DNA of 64,000 bases from Diphasiastrum complanatum (GCA_029204225.1 CM055097.1:62864904-62928903), one strand, 5' to 3'. Shown: positions 42,718 through 58,595, counted from the stretch's first letter. Notes: a model not told the origin generated them from the sequence alone. A program made the numbers and translations.

Positions 42718-45700
42718 ATGTCTGCCAGTCAATACAAAAGAGTAGTTGTGCTACCAAGCTTTGGAATTCGGCTTCGTTGGATGACGCTAGCAATGCTGAT
42801 GATCTTGGTGCTTAACTCTGGTACGTAATGTCTACTTGATTAATCTTATGATATTATTTAAGCTGATGGATTTGGTATCAATTCAAGACATGACAAAGTT
42901 GCATTGCTAGCAATAAGATCACTAGGAAAACCAGCTTATGATCCAATGAAAAATAAGCCACAGCATAATATGCATCTTACAGAATCATATAATACGTTAG
43001 TAATACAATGTTTTGAATTGAAATATGTGTTATATGACGATCTTCCATAATCGGAGCATCGTGATTTTGCTTCAGATAGCCAGTCACTCACTACATCCTT
43101 TCACTGGATATATAAATCATAAGATTAAGAGCCTTGTTCATGTCAAGTGAGATCAAATAGCTTGAGTTAGAAGAGATTTGGTAGAGGTGAAGTTAAATTT
43201 GCTGATTATTATGGAACAAATAGCTGGGTGAGTTAGAAGAGATTTGGTAGAGGTGAAGTTGAATTTGCTGATTATTTTCAGATTGATGCCGGAGGTGTAC
43301 AGTTGCTTGATTCTGTTTCAATAAGTGGCAGACATCCGTTGAATAGATACATTGTTTTTGAAAGCATTGTAGAATAAAATAAGCAACGAAAGCAGCTGGC
43401 TGCAACTAGTGTTGTGGGGCTGGTTTACTAATGGATCAGAAACCAGTGGATGAAGATCAATCGAGCTTATGTCCATTCTGCCACCACCACCAAGGGTAGA
43501 AAGAGATACAGTGAAAGCGCACGCACCCGATGCACTCTTCTAGGCCGGAAAAACTTTCGTGAAATGTGTTCTGCACGTTTCTTCTGTGGGATCCCACTCC
43601 GATTCCCATGATTCGCATCCGTAGGCCACAAACGTGCCCAACTGATGTAACCCACAGCACCATTTTGATGGCATTGGTTTCACCTCGCCAATATGCAGCA
43701 GTTGATCTACCGCGCGCATATGTCCATAACATGTTTTGAGGATTGTAGACTACCTATTGATGCTCGGTCAAATTAGCTCCGAGCTGCCCTCCAATCACCG
43801 GGAGGATCACGAAAAATGGTATTGTTGATGGGTCATTGTGTCTTATCTGAATGACTGAATAGAAGGTTGTTCATTTTCCACAATCGTGCCCACTGGCCAT
43901 GTGAATCTGGAACAGCCGCAAACGAATCATGGTAGACAAACTGCTCCATTCCTGATTTTTTTTCAATTCTTAGTTTGAAAAAAGTCGTCTTATGCTTTTC
44001 TGCGGGCCCCGCAAGTTGGATCATATCGGTGATGGCGAGGAGCTTTGATTGATGGGGTGGTGTGCATTGGTTGGTGTGGTTGCAGCACGCTATTGATTGC
44101 GAACAAAGCAAAATTTATCTATTCTTTTGTTCTTCTATAGACTATCTTTTCTTTCACATGCTTGGTTGTTACTGATGGAAAATATCCTTTCTAATTTTTG
44201 GTGGAGTTTGTGAACTGTACATGGTTGGTATTTGATAGATCTATCATGAGTGGGGAGCATGATGGTTGTGCGAGCTATGGCGGTAGTTGTGGCTATCGTT
44301 TTCAAGCAATAACATTCTCTGTACCCATCTCCTTACTTGCAAGGATGTGAACGTTGTTGGTAAGCCTAAAGTCGATGCAGTTTTACATCGAGCCTGCTAT
44401 AGAGAGAGATTAGATGATGATGTAGACGATTGCTGAGGTAAAAAGATGAGATTTCGTAGTATTTGAAGGAAGGCGGATCAGATCCCTTTCTCGGCCTTTT
44501 GCGTCAGATCAAGTGTAAACAAAGGCAGATCAGATGGAGATGATCTGCATATGAGCTAATATTCGAATCATGTCCGCAAATCAGGATCATGTGAGGATGG
44601 CCGAGCATAGGATTCTGGGATTGATCATTGTTCAGATCTTTGTAGGGATGACTATTAAGGACAAAGAGATTACTAATCTTTAGTTTGATCAGATAGTGAT
44701 GCTTAATTGTGGTAGGAAGTAGCTAACCGTTGGTTTCATCTGTGCAGGGTTGTCCAATGTGGAGGGAGGATCGTTTCAGTTTCAGAATCTTTGCTCCTCC
44801 ACAGTGTGGATTGGATCTCAGTCCAACGCAGGGCAGCCAGTTCTTCCAGCAGGCAGTGTGGCGCTCAAACCAGGCGCTGCAACGAGCGTGTCCACTCCAT
44901 CTGGCTGGGGAGGGAGATTCTGGGGGCGAACAGGTTGCCAATTCGACTCCTCAGGCCAAGGATCGTGCTCCACTGGTGACTGCGGAGGCACTTTGCAATG
45001 CACAGGCATGGGAGGCTCACCCCCAGCAACGTTGGCTGAATTCACCCTCAACGGCGCGAATGGGAAAGATTACTACGACGTTAGCCTTGTGGATGGGTAC
45101 AATCTACCCATCTCTGTGGCTCCCTCTCGATCAAGTGGCAGCAGCAGTGTGAGCATTAACAGCAGCGGTTCATCTTCCTCATCTACGCCATCTTGTGGGG
45201 TGGCTGGCTGCACTGGAGATCTGAACGAGAGCTGTCCTTCGGAACTGCAGCTACAAGCTCCAGGTGGGCAGGTGATCGCATGCAAAAGCGCATGCGAAGC
45301 CTATGGCACAGCTCAATATTGCTGCACAGGCACGTACAGTTCGCCTGCAACATGCCCGCCCACCACCTTGAGTCAGACCTTCAAAGCTGCCTGCCCGAAT
45401 GCCTACAGCTATGCTTACGATGACGCCAGCTCCATCTACACCTGCACTGGAGGGTCCTACATCATCACCTTCTGTCCTCGTAGTTCCTTGTAAGTATCCT
45501 CTTCTAAAATTTTCACTCTTTGAGCATACAAATCTACTCAAAACTTGTTTTAATTTCAACCCAAATCGATCTGAGAGTACAATTAGAACCTGTCTTGTGC
45601 AGAATTATCTATGATCATAGAATTATCTTGATTAATCATCTCTCTTAAATCCGGATCCGTAGAAGTAGTTGCATGCCGCACACAGTTTTAGCTATAAGCT

Positions 45701-46690
45701 AATCAATCCTGTCTCAATTCCGTGTAGCATACCATGACGCTGCCAGCTGATTGTTAGGAACCTACAAAACATTTACAGGTTACAGATAATGACACTCATC
45801 TTCCTGCAGAAACCTAATGTAACAATCTCAGCCACAACTTCAGATAATTTTGCAACTGGCATTGGCAAGTGATTTCTTTTCACTGCACCTTCGCTTGCAC
45901 ATCAATTGCATTCCGACAAGGCCTGTTTCTTACCACCCAACTCCCAAGACGCCACAATATCACGTAATTCTGCAACTGGCATTGACTAGTTTCTTTTCAC
46001 TACTCCACTTACAAATTGATTGCATGCCATACGACGCCTTCAGCTTCACAAGACCATCACCGTATCGGTTTGGTGTGTAGCTGCAGGCCGTTACAAGGTT
46101 CACTTAATGTTGACAGCTGCATTTTCTATAGAATATATCTTTTTTCACAAGGAGATACCTCTAGCTGAATAGTAAACTTTGCAACTGCCTGCACTTTTAT
46201 TCTCATGGATAGACACCAGCAACCTCTTATCCGGTGGGTGATCAGTGCATGTGGAGCCTACCTCTCTCTAACTACCACCACCATCTCCACACACTCGCCC
46301 CACAAAAAATAATCATGAGGTGATCAGGAAAACCTACCTTACTTCTATGATCTATAGGATCACATCAACACAGAACAATTGGGTCTGTTAATTGGTATCT
46401 TATGGAGCATGGGGTTGTTGTGGCTGTTGGAAAGCAGAGCAACTGGTGCAGATCATCAGGGCCAGCCTAGCAGCTCAGACTCTCCAGATTGCTGTTCTTC
46501 ACAACCCAAACCTGTTGCTACTCCCAACCAACAAGAGGAGCAGCAGCAGCAGCAGCCGCCTAGTACCAACTTTCCAGTGACACCCTTCTATTCCTTCTCA
46601 GGATCTTGTGACTATAGTTTATTGAGAATGGCAAAAATGTTGGCAACAATGTCATTTACACTTATCCACACTGTATTAGTACTAATCTGA
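42718..46690 (+). CDS. Thaumatin-like protein (PR-5 family), three exons, with C-terminal extension
   Basis: Predicted secreted pathogenesis-related-type protein. Model: join(42718..42820,44748..45489,46438..46690), 365 aa. Exon 1 encodes a signal peptide (MTLAMLMILVLNSG core); the start could also be the in-frame ATG at 42655 or 42781. GTACGT at 42821 and CTGTGCAG before 44748 join in phase 1. Exon 2 holds the thaumatin domain with all 16 cysteines, the signature GQGSCSTGDCGGTLQC and DYYDVSLVDGYNLP of the acidic cleft. A Ser-rich insertion of about 20 residues sits before CGVAGC. The apparent stop after CPRSSL overlaps a perfect donor (GTAAGTAT at 45490). Splicing to 46438 keeps the frame and adds 83 residues: a Gln/Pro-rich linker and a hydrophobic end (MSFTLIHTVLVLI), as in GPI-anchored members. 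Exon 3 is inference; otherwise the protein ends at 45493. Confidence 0.88.
42821..44747 (+). other. Intron 1 of the thaumatin-like gene
   Basis: A 1,927-base GT-AG intron. It contains a 66-base-period tandem duplication (43151-43282). The internal minus-strand frames have no domain. Confidence 0.85.
43151..43282 (+). repeat. 66-bp period tandem duplication within intron 1
   Basis: GAGTTAGAAGAGATTTGGTA and the next 28 bases occur at 43164-43211 and again at 43230-43277, with very few differences. Confidence 0.95.
45490..46437 (+). other. Proposed intron 2 of the thaumatin-like gene
   Basis: Runs from GTAAGT at 45490 to AAAGCAG at 46437. The interior has an imperfect duplication (GCAACTGGCATTG block at about 45854 and 45976). 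The polypyrimidine tract before the acceptor is weak. Confidence 0.55.
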
Positions 46691-46853
46691 ATGAAACATA
46701 GCTGTTATGCATCTTCTTGTACAATCCCTGAGAATCAAATTTGTGAGGAGCTTTAGATCATTTATAAAGGCAACAAATTATGTCTGCCTACATTCACTGC
46801 TGTAGGTACTAGAATAATATTACCAAATTATTACAATGTAACACACAATTCTG

Positions 46854-46859
46854 AATAAA
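46854..46859 (+). terminator. Polyadenylation signal of the thaumatin-like gene
   Basis: AATAAA lies about 165 bases after the proposed exon 3 stop codon and supports a transcript that extends past exon 2. Confidence 0.55.
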
Positions 46860-49800
46860 ATTTCATTCCTTGCTCTTTTTGGAATTCCTTCCAAGTTCTC
46901 CCCTAAGGTTTTGCATACTACCCAAGCTTGTTTTGTGAATAGCAAGATTGTAATTGTCTAGATTGAGCTAAGTGTGTTAAAATTTGAAGGAAAAAAGTTC
47001 CTAACGCAACAAAGCTCATGAGGAGCTAATTAAACAATTATGTGATTCAAGGCATCTAAGTGATGGGTTCAAAAACTCTGACTACCTTGAGAAGCTCAAC
47101 AACTATGTTATTTTAGAAATCTAAGTAGTGGGCTTAAAAACGTTTACCCATATATAAAAACCTTTAAGTATCCAAAAATATGCCAGGTAAGAATTAATCC
47201 ATAATCATGGAGGAAAATTTTATGTCAAAACATTGTGTCTTTTCACATGATAAAGAACATAAAGCTAAAAGATATATACTAGGCATTCCTTGCTTTCTAA
47301 TCTACACATTGGGTTTGATGATTTGGTTGCAGGAGCTCATATGCAACATCATCTCAACTTTCGTGGCATTCACTCCAAAATATGCACTTGTTTGTGCTTT
47401 CAATCATAGTTTTAACAATAGTCTTACATTTGTATGTGTAAATTAAAATCTTGTAAAAACAAACAAATGTAAATCCCGACATGATGTTGAGTGGTTTACA
47501 TTGCCTTTTAGTTTCAAGTTTCGGAGTCTGATTCCACTTATAAGAGATGTACGATGGGACATACAATTCGAAAAAAGAGAGTGAAGTATAAAGATATTTA
47601 TTTTTTAATAATGAGAAAAAAAAGATCTATATTCGTATTGAGAACAAATAAATGCCTACATATTAGCACTTGTGAACATCATTTTATGTTTCTTAAAAAA
47701 AATTGTCAATAGTGAGACTTAAAGATTGAGAGTCTCTAGTTAAAGTTAAGAGGTTAGTGTTGTGATGCACTAGTATGGAGATTTTTTTTTCTTGGAAATA
47801 TACATTTAGGATGTTATAAAAATATTCACATAGATCTAAATCAACGTAAATGTTAATGTAAGTGAATCACGCTCCAAAACAAGAGATGAAAGCCATTTAG
47901 GATGTACTTAAAACACAACTAATACTAAAAGATCTAGATATCAATGTATCAGAATAATGCAAAACCTTTATGAGTGTTCCACTCTAGCATTCACATTATC
48001 TCATTGTTTGCCTTGTACATATTGAGCAAGATTAGACAATCATCTCGACAAAGACTTACCACAACTAACTTCTCAAGCTATGAAAGTACAAATTCATTAT
48101 TCTTAAGCATATGGACTAAAAACAAAGATTTGAGTGATATTTAGAGATAATTTGCTCCTTGTTGTATAGTTATTGAAGGTGTAAATTTAGATAAATTTCA
48201 CACTATAGTAACTATGAGTGTATTTGTAACTCCAAGCTTACCAAAGAGGTTAGATAACAAGTCATGCTTGCATTCTCTAGATTCTCTAGATTCTTTGAGA
48301 AGTTGAAGTATTAATCACAATCACATGCCTTATTCCAGGAGTGCGTAAGTGAATTCTAACTTCCTTCTTAAGAAGAAAAAGAATACCAGCCTTACACCTT
48401 CACACTACCAAAAATGGGTGAATGTCCAGTTATGTTATATATCCCAATGAAGTAGTCATTCACCTCTTGTAACTTTGATGTTTTGTACTTAATAAATAAA
48501 AGGTGGGAATTGTGTTTGCACAAAGTTTGTTGCTACTATTGTGGGGTTGTGGTTGTTGCGACAATTGTTGCTCTAGATAGTGAAATTAAATTAGCAAACT
48601 AAGTAATTTTTTATTTTTCATTCATCCGAAGTTGCCAAGTAGAAACTTGACCATCTATCACATTTACAATGTTGGGTGGGTTAAAACAAACAAGTGGTGC
48701 ATTCAACAATAGAATCAAAGGAAAAATAATTAGGTGTCAGACAAGAAAGACACTAACTTAGCTCATCCCATTGTTTGTACAATTGTTGATTTTGGTTTTC
48801 ACTTGTATTAAAATTGACAATAAGAATACATATTGTTTTTTATTCTCCCATGAATCATGTGTTCCACATTATGTAGGCAAACAAAAGTTTTAACTTCTAC
48901 TCAGAATCTCCACTAGTTTTTCAAAAGCTAACCTTATATTTTTCTTTCTCAAAACACATCAACAACAAATAGCAAAAAATACAAAAATTTTCCATATTAC
49001 ACCTAAACAAATTTTTTCTAATATGTATCCAAACAACTGTCAAAATTCTCTTGTCTTTTTAATGCTCTATTCGACTTCCTTAACCTACTACAATACTTAA
49101 CACTTGGCTTGAATCAATGCATTTGCTCACAATATAAGAGTGTTTTCGCTATTTTTTACTTATACACTTTTCCAATTATTTCAAATATTGTATACTTCTT
49201 AGCTATTCGATACAAATATAAGCTTAGTTTTCTTAAATTGCAAATTTAACTTCTTCTAAAAATTTTAAAGTAAAACTTGCAATTTCTCTTGAGATATAGA
49301 CAAATGCAGGATGATATTTTCATCATTGTATATTAAAGAAAGAACAAAGACATGGTTATGAGATTGGCTTAGAAGATAATTTTGGATGATTTTGAAATTT
49401 TTTGAACTATAGTCAATGTCAACACAATCTCATTTGTTGTTGAGGTTTTAGTCAAGAATTGGAATGATAGGGGCAATCGTGGGAGACTTTGATGTCCAAC
49501 AATCATAGAGGTGAAGGCCTGAAGTAGAGACAAAGTAGGACATGGCTAGTTTGAGGGATGATTTTTTATCACCATGGTTGAGGTCATGAGAGTGTTGAAA
49601 ATATGTGATACCGATCTCAAATAACTATTCGCCTTTGATGTGAATGTAGACAATTTGAAAACACCATCTATGATTGAGCTACAACAAATAATCATTCAAA
49701 AATTGTGGAATTAACAAATGAATGACAATAACTCACTATGCTTGGATATTTCAACTATTGCAGAGAGAATGCAACAAACTATAACAACAATAGATTTGAA

Positions 49801-50459
49801 TAAGGTGAATGTAGGCACATGCGATCTGTTTATTAGAAATTCAAATGATAGAAATGGATCGCTTCCACTATCTTACTCTGATAAGGTAAAGCAAATAGCT
49901 TCACTTATTATGTTATACATAATGCTCATACACAGACTGTAATCGCAATAGTTTATTACAAATCATCTATACTTATCAACAACATAATAATTCAACTTAG
50001 GCGAAGAATAAATTCTGAATTGATCAAAATTTATCAAGCTTAAAAGCTATACACTAGAACAATTCTTGTATAGTGATTGGCGTATCTCTAATCGAAATGC
50101 ACCTTTATTCCAATGCATGTGGTTAGTTGGCACTTGCCAAGTGGCACGTTGGAATTTGTTGTAGATCTCCTTTTTGTTAATGAAGATAAGATTTCAACTT
50201 TTTATTCGACATTGTCACATTATTTTGAATATCCAAATATCCTTCAAATTTTATTCGACAACTTTGCAAACTTCAGTGTATTTTTACAAATTGTTCGAAC
50301 TTGTGAGTAAAACTATAGATTTTAAGAAAAGACTATATACATGTATCTACAACTTATCTTCATTACTATTGATTTTCATCAAAGATAAGATTCCAACACT
50401 TTCTCTTAATCTAGATCATGAAAAAATTGATTGTTTAAATTTAGCTTACTGCTAAATTT
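46860..50459. other. No gene seen
   Basis: About 3.6 kb of AT-rich sequence. Frames at 47207-47446, 49718-49942 and 50113-50455 have no recognisable domain and look like chance. Confidence 0.4.
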
Positions 50460-50990
50460 GATTTGATTGTGCCTTTGCAAAAATGTTTATTGCCATGAAT
50501 TTCCCTTTGCAAAAAATTAGAATAATCTCTCTTTGTCCTTGAAAAAACAATACTTTATCTCAATGTGTTTATTCATGGAATGATACTTGGGACTCACTAA
50601 TAAATAAATTGTACTTTGATTGTCACAATATAGAAGTAGTTGTGATTGATGAAAGTTGAGATCTGACAATATATGCCTAAGCTTAGTGGCCTCTTTTGCA
50701 GCATTGCAACAACTAGGTATTTTGCCTTTGTCGAAGATAAGATAGTAGAACTCTGCTTCTTACTATTCCATAAACACATATCATGATATCGATTTTCATT
50801 TGTCAACATATTTAGTCTTAGATCTAAGAACTCTTAATGCTTTCCAATGAATGAAACTTGAATTCAACATATATTGGCTTAATGCCAGTACCAACTTAAT
50901 AAACAATGTTAGGTCTAGTACATGTCATGGCATAATATATGAGAGAACCAATAATTGGATGATAAGGTCCACAATGTTCCACGTCTTTGA
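50460..50990 (-). pseudogene. Copia RT end and RNase H remnant
   Basis: Read on the minus strand: PYHPIIGSLIYYAMTCTRPN at about 50990-50920 (end of RT), then WNSKKQSSTILSSTKAKYL (RNase H, family form SSTEAEY) and, in shifted frames, NKHIEIKY and a YFxKD-like end near 50540. It carries many stops. No LTR was found beside it. Confidence 0.75.
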
Positions 50991-51019
50991 CAGATTATAT
51001 ATGTATATTTGATACAACA

Positions 51020-51761
<742 letters not shown>

Positions 51762-51805
51762 TATAAAAAAGTGTTTGATGTGCTGGATATCAACTCAGCT
51801 ACGTT

Positions 51806-53100
51806 TTGTTTGCTTCTCAACAACAGTCTGCTCTAATGGTAGACAAACTCGATGGTTTGAACTACCGTTTATGGAAATTCAAGATGAAGGTAGTACTGAT
51901 GACCAAGAAATTATGGGAAATAGTCGCTGGAATCGAACTACTTCCCAGGGTTGATGAGCAAGCCATTTCCAAATGGAAGCTCAAGGATGGCAAGGCTTTC
52001 GCCTTGATCACCCTTAACATCTTCGACACACAGATTGGCCACATCAAACAAGCCAAATCTTCGAAAGAGGCTTGGGACATATACAGTACATTATATAAAG
52101 TGAGGGATGTCAATTTGAAATTGCATCTGAGGAGAAAGTTCTTCTCACTCATAATGTCAAAAAGTGATTCTATTCAGAATCACGTTAATCAATTTAAGAC
52201 TCTAATAGGACAGATGGCGGCAATAGGTTCAGTAGTTGAAGACTCCAATGTTGTAATGACCTTATTGACCAGTTTGCCATCCTCTTATGAAAACTGGGTG
52301 ATGATGCTAACCGCACACTCGGATATAACATTGTCCCGAGCCTTAATCATGATGTTGTAGGAGAAAACAAAAAAGAAGGGATCATCTTCATCCTCCATCA
52401 ACGACTCACAAGCATTATTCTTGAAGAAGAACATCATGAAGCAATAGAAGAAGAGAGTTGTCTGACAAACCGACAACTATCATAAGTAGACACAGAAGAC
52501 CTAGAAGACCCAGAATCAGCCACCTATTCAGAACAAGAAAAGGCTATTCTACAGATACTGCAAGAGGACGAATCACAAAATCTAGGACTATCGAATCTTG
52601 AAGTTCAACAATGACAAGAAGAAGCAACCAGACCAACAAGCCCATGCAACCAATGCAAGGCAGAAGAACCAAGATTCAGAAGATGATGAGCAAGAAGTCT
52701 TCATGGTGAGACATCACCACGTCAAACAATCGGAGAAACGGTTCCTCGATTCTAGAGCAATGCAATACATGACAAGCCATAAAAAATGGTTCATCGATTA
52801 TTCAACCTACAACACCAACAGATTCGTTCACCTTGGAGATAACAACAGACTCCTATCAAATTCTTGATAAAGCAGGAGAGTTCTTGCACTCGAAAAGAGA
52901 CAAGGATATCTCTATAGACTTAGTCATTGTAATATTGTGATTGATCATGCTTAAAGTAGCTCAACATCTATTAATAAAGAATCGATTTGGCATTATAGAC
53001 TTGGTCACCTAAATCATATATCAATAGGTAACATGTCTAAGCATTCTTTAGTTCTTGATCTAGACTATCGAATTGTCAACACTTTTGTCTGCCAAAGTTA
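51806..53100 (+). pseudogene. Copia gag, protease and pre-integrase remnant
   Basis: The gag frame (51806-52360) reads VDKLDGLNYRLWKFKMKVVL, SKEAWDIYSTLY and HVNQFKTLIGQM, typical Copia gag. A stop follows. The zinc knuckle (FYRYCKRTNHKI) has lost cysteines. The protease motif is FLDSRAMQYM, with Gly of DSGA changed to Arg. The pre-integrase region (YRLGHLNHISIGNMS) ends near 53090. Integrase and RT are absent. Same family layout as the element at 60.1-62.6 kb. The first codon of the frame is not ATG; VDKLDG follows an ATG at 51837. Confidence 0.85.
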
Positions 53101-53520
53101 TATCATACGAAAGCCACAATAACATATCGTGCAAATTCCGACATCCACATCCGACGTATGCTCAAAAATTTCATAATCCATTGCAATCCGACACGTCGAA
53201 GTCTGACGTCCCAGTAAAAAATCCGAAAAAAAATTAGAGTCCGGCAATTGGGAAATATGGGTGGCAACCAATTTTTCAAAGGCACGTCGGAGTCCGACAT
53301 GTCGGATTCCGACTTGCAAACGTGGATATGACCTGTCACAGATTTTTTTAGAAAAATACGTGTAATCCGACGTGCGTCGAATTTCAACGTCCACATCGGC
53401 AAGCCAAAAGGCCTGTCCACGGCATCTGGCACATTTGTTCAGGCCTGAATGAGCACAGACGTCTGTTTGGAGGTGTTTGGAGGCTGTCGAATTCCGACGT
53501 CTGTTTCAATTTTCCGATTC
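53101..53520. other. Region with clustered CCGAC motifs
   Basis: CCGAC occurs at 53138, 53151, 53188, 53294, 53309, 53367 and 53494, and its complement GTCGG at 53286 and 53301. CCGAC is the core of the DRE/CRT element bound by DREB/CBF factors, but the motifs may simply be short repeats of a retroelement LTR. No coding sequence. Confidence 0.5.
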
Positions 53521-55329
<1,809 letters not shown>

Positions 55330-58300
55330 TCATAGATCATTCTCATCATTTACATCACTTTCGTCATCACACTCTTGACACTCATCTGAATCTAGGTCTA
55401 GGTATAATCGTAAATTTTTTATTGTGTCTCTTTCATGATGTGAGTTACCCTCATATTCAATCTCCTCTTCTTCTAACTCTATCTCATGCAAATGTGGGGG
55501 CCTCAAATTACCCCCAATTTGGTCTTGTACGATCGTAAGAATCTCATCATTTTTATTTGTACTTTCTTCTCCCATCATTTCGACATCATTTCGAGTTTGG
55601 ATGAGTGGTTCAGGTTCTTCCAAAACGTCGCCAAAATTGGGTGGTGGTTCGTCGTGTGTATCCAATTCAACAATATCTTTTCCTTCAAACACGCATCGTT
55701 TTCTTGCATGAAGCTGGATTACATACCACCATCTTGGGTCTATTCGATATAGATGGAATATAATCTGCCAAAGAATTCAAAAAATCAAGTTAGTATTATA
55801 AGATTGATACATAAATAATTGGATTGCAAATATTAATGACATTGAAATTTTAGAGTCTCACTTGTTCGCAATGTCGTGGCAATACTAAAGTGTCATGAGA
55901 GTCCATCAATATACATTTTGTTGAGTCGATTTGAAAAAACTTTGAGTTATCATTTCTAATTGTGGCGCTGCTTCCACGATAGATGACCTTAAACCATTTT
56001 ACGTCAAAAATAAAGTATTTGCCGTTAGTCTCGTAATCGACTTCATAAATATGTTGCAATGTGACGACATAGTCTAGGTCACCCGAAATGACATTAGGGT
56101 CCCTCGCACTAGAACGACTCTCTTGTTGAAAGTTGGCCATTATACCACAATCATATGTATGTCGCTTGTTGTCAACTCTCTCAACACGGTGATGGTGTCC
56201 ATATGCCCACATGGCAGTTTATAATGAATACTAAAACACAAAAAAAAAAAACAAATGTGTGTAATTAGAAATAATATTCATATATTGAGTAGTATAAAAA
56301 CAAAACTTTACATAAACAATATTACACAAACCTTCCGTCCACATCCGCGAATAAATTTCCATTCTAATTCGGTCACTTCTTCTCCGTTTTAGCATCGTAT
56401 CAAAAACCCATTCACGAGAGCATTTTGAAGGTAAAGGCTCCAAAGGTTCGTCGTTCTCCAACGCCCTTCTTCTTCTTCGATTGATATTTCTTCTTCGTTT
56501 CAATGTTATGTTTCTTTCCTTTTTGGCTTCTTCATACCTTGAAATCCACTTTTCCATTTGTCCACAATTATAGAATATGAATGCGTCAATTTTCTCTTTT
56601 AATTGAGGTGAAAGTCTTTTTTGCACACCATTTCCTTGTGGTACTTCACCCTTAACACGTTCATCTTCTTCTTCACACCACATTTTTGGACTTGCAGGAT
56701 GCAATTGTGAGATTATTTCGGTGATATAAAACAAAGATTTCTGTACAAGCCAACTTTCTGCAATGCTACCTTCTAGCCTTGCCTTTTGTCTCACAAAGCC
56801 CTTCAAAACTTTCATAAAGTGCTCAAAGTAGAACATCCATCTCGTGTGCACAGGTCCTGTAATTGATACTTCTTCGACCAAATGCACTAGAAGATGAACT
56901 TGTATATCCAAAAAGGAAGTTGGAAAATCTCTTTCCAACAAACATACCATTTCAATCATTTGGATTTTCATGGAATCCAATTCACTATTTTTTATTTTTT
57001 TTTGAGGAAATCCACCTGCAAGATTGATAGTACATTAGGTTGTTTAACACATAAAAAGATTGAAATATCACATATTTATACAAGTGCTTAAAAAATATAC
57101 AAACCTAATAATCGATGACAAATTGTAAAGCGTATTTCGTACGTCATTGTTGAAGAGACCTCGAATAGAAAGTGGAAGTATGAATTGCAACATCTTATGC
57201 CAATCATGTGATTTCAATCCACTTAATTTACCATCTTTGGTAAATGACTTGCATAAAGAATGTGCATAGCCTGTTGGAGTTCTCATTTGTTTTATGACAT
57301 GTTTAACATATGAGAGTTGCTCTTTTGTAATAATCCATGACACGCTAGGTAGAATCTCATCTCCACCTTCGGTGTATTGAATCCAATAGGGTCTTTTCAC
57401 ATCGGTGCTTGTAGATCTTTACGAGCTGTGGAGTTGTCTTTTATGCCAATGATATGGTTCCATAAGGATTCACCGACGTTTATCAATATATGTGCATAGG
57501 ATCCAATAGATCGTTTATCAATAAATTCCTCCAATAGGGTAATTTATGAAAAATAGACAACCGTTTCATACCATCAATGGATTCATTCCGTGAAGAATTA
57601 ACGTCGTGATGTTTAAGCCATTCACCATGCCATTCTGCTACTCCCATGCATGGGGGTGGTGGTGTAGTTAGAGGATTATCTCCTTGCCCTCCAAAAAATC
57701 GCCTAGTCAACCTTCGAAAAGAATGATCAGGCGACAAATATTTGTGATGATTTTCGTACACCGTCTTTTTTAACATATTTGTGCTATATCAAGCCTTCAA
57801 AATTGGTCCATAAATATAAGATGTGTTGTAACTCGATGTGGCTAAACCTGCATAGTTCATAAACCAAATTAAACATAAGCTTAGTTAAATATACTCAAAC
57901 GTTAAACCCCAAAACAGATTAGATTCATTATATAGATACCTGAACATTCACTTAAACCGACCGTAGTCATGCATCATCCACATTAGAATTCCACGAACAA
58001 CAAAGTTTTGTTGTTGTAAAGGTCTCGAGATGTCGTAAGCGTGAATACCATTCCAAAGAATGCACAATTCATTGATCAAAGGTGCAAGATACACATCCAT
58101 GTTCTTGGCCTTGTACTTTCCTGGAATCAATAAAGCCAATAACAAGTGTCTCGCTTTAATACTCAAACATGGAGGTATGTTGTAATTAACAAGCACAACT
58201 GGCCATGTGGACCAAGTTGATGCTTGAACGCTAAAAGGATTTACACCATCCATAGCAAGGCCAAATCTCAAATTACGAGGTTTTTTTTTAAACTCGGGCC

Positions 58301-58595
58301 ATTGGTCTTCAATATGTTTCCATGCAGGTGAATCACTTGGTACTCGCATCACATCATCCGTAGATCGATTTTTGACATGCCAATCCATTAGTTGTGCCAA
58401 AGATTTATATCAAAATAAACATTGCAATCGTGGGATATTTGGAAAATGTCGTAACACTTTTTGTGGCACTTTATCCCCTTGTACGTCATCACAAAAATGT
58501 GAAGCGTTACACATTGGACATTGAAGCTTTTTTGAATGCTCACCTCTATATAGAACATGGTCTTCTGGACATGCATGTATTGTGTCGTAATCCAT
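55330..58595 (-). pseudogene. CACTA (En/Spm) TNP2-type transposase, five exons, 5'-truncated
   Basis: Model: complement(join(55330..55764,55862..56230,56332..57015,57105..57847,57940..58595)); all four introns are 89-101 bases with GT-AG ends. Exon 1 begins MDYDTIHACPEDHVLYRG, then CPMCNASHF, a TGA at 58410-58412, and LRFGLAMDGVNPF, the TNP2 core. A one-base insertion near 57955 breaks DYGRF-SECSG. Exon 2 has LPYWRNLLINDLLDPMHIY and LKSHDWHKMLQFILPL. Exon 3 is the DUF4218 region (FPTSFLDIQVHLLVHLVEEV, GPVHTRWMFYFEHFMK). Exon 4 resembles DUF4216 (YEVDYETNGKYFIFDVKWFK) and exon 5 ends in an acidic tail. The N-terminal transposase-associated domain is lost at a junction with a Copia fragment. 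It is inactive as it stands. Confidence 0.88.

Noticed and set aside
45850-46080. 76-codon frame between exon 2 and exon 3 of the thaumatin-like gene
   Set aside because: Falls in the proposed intron 2 and reflects an imperfect duplication; no domain.
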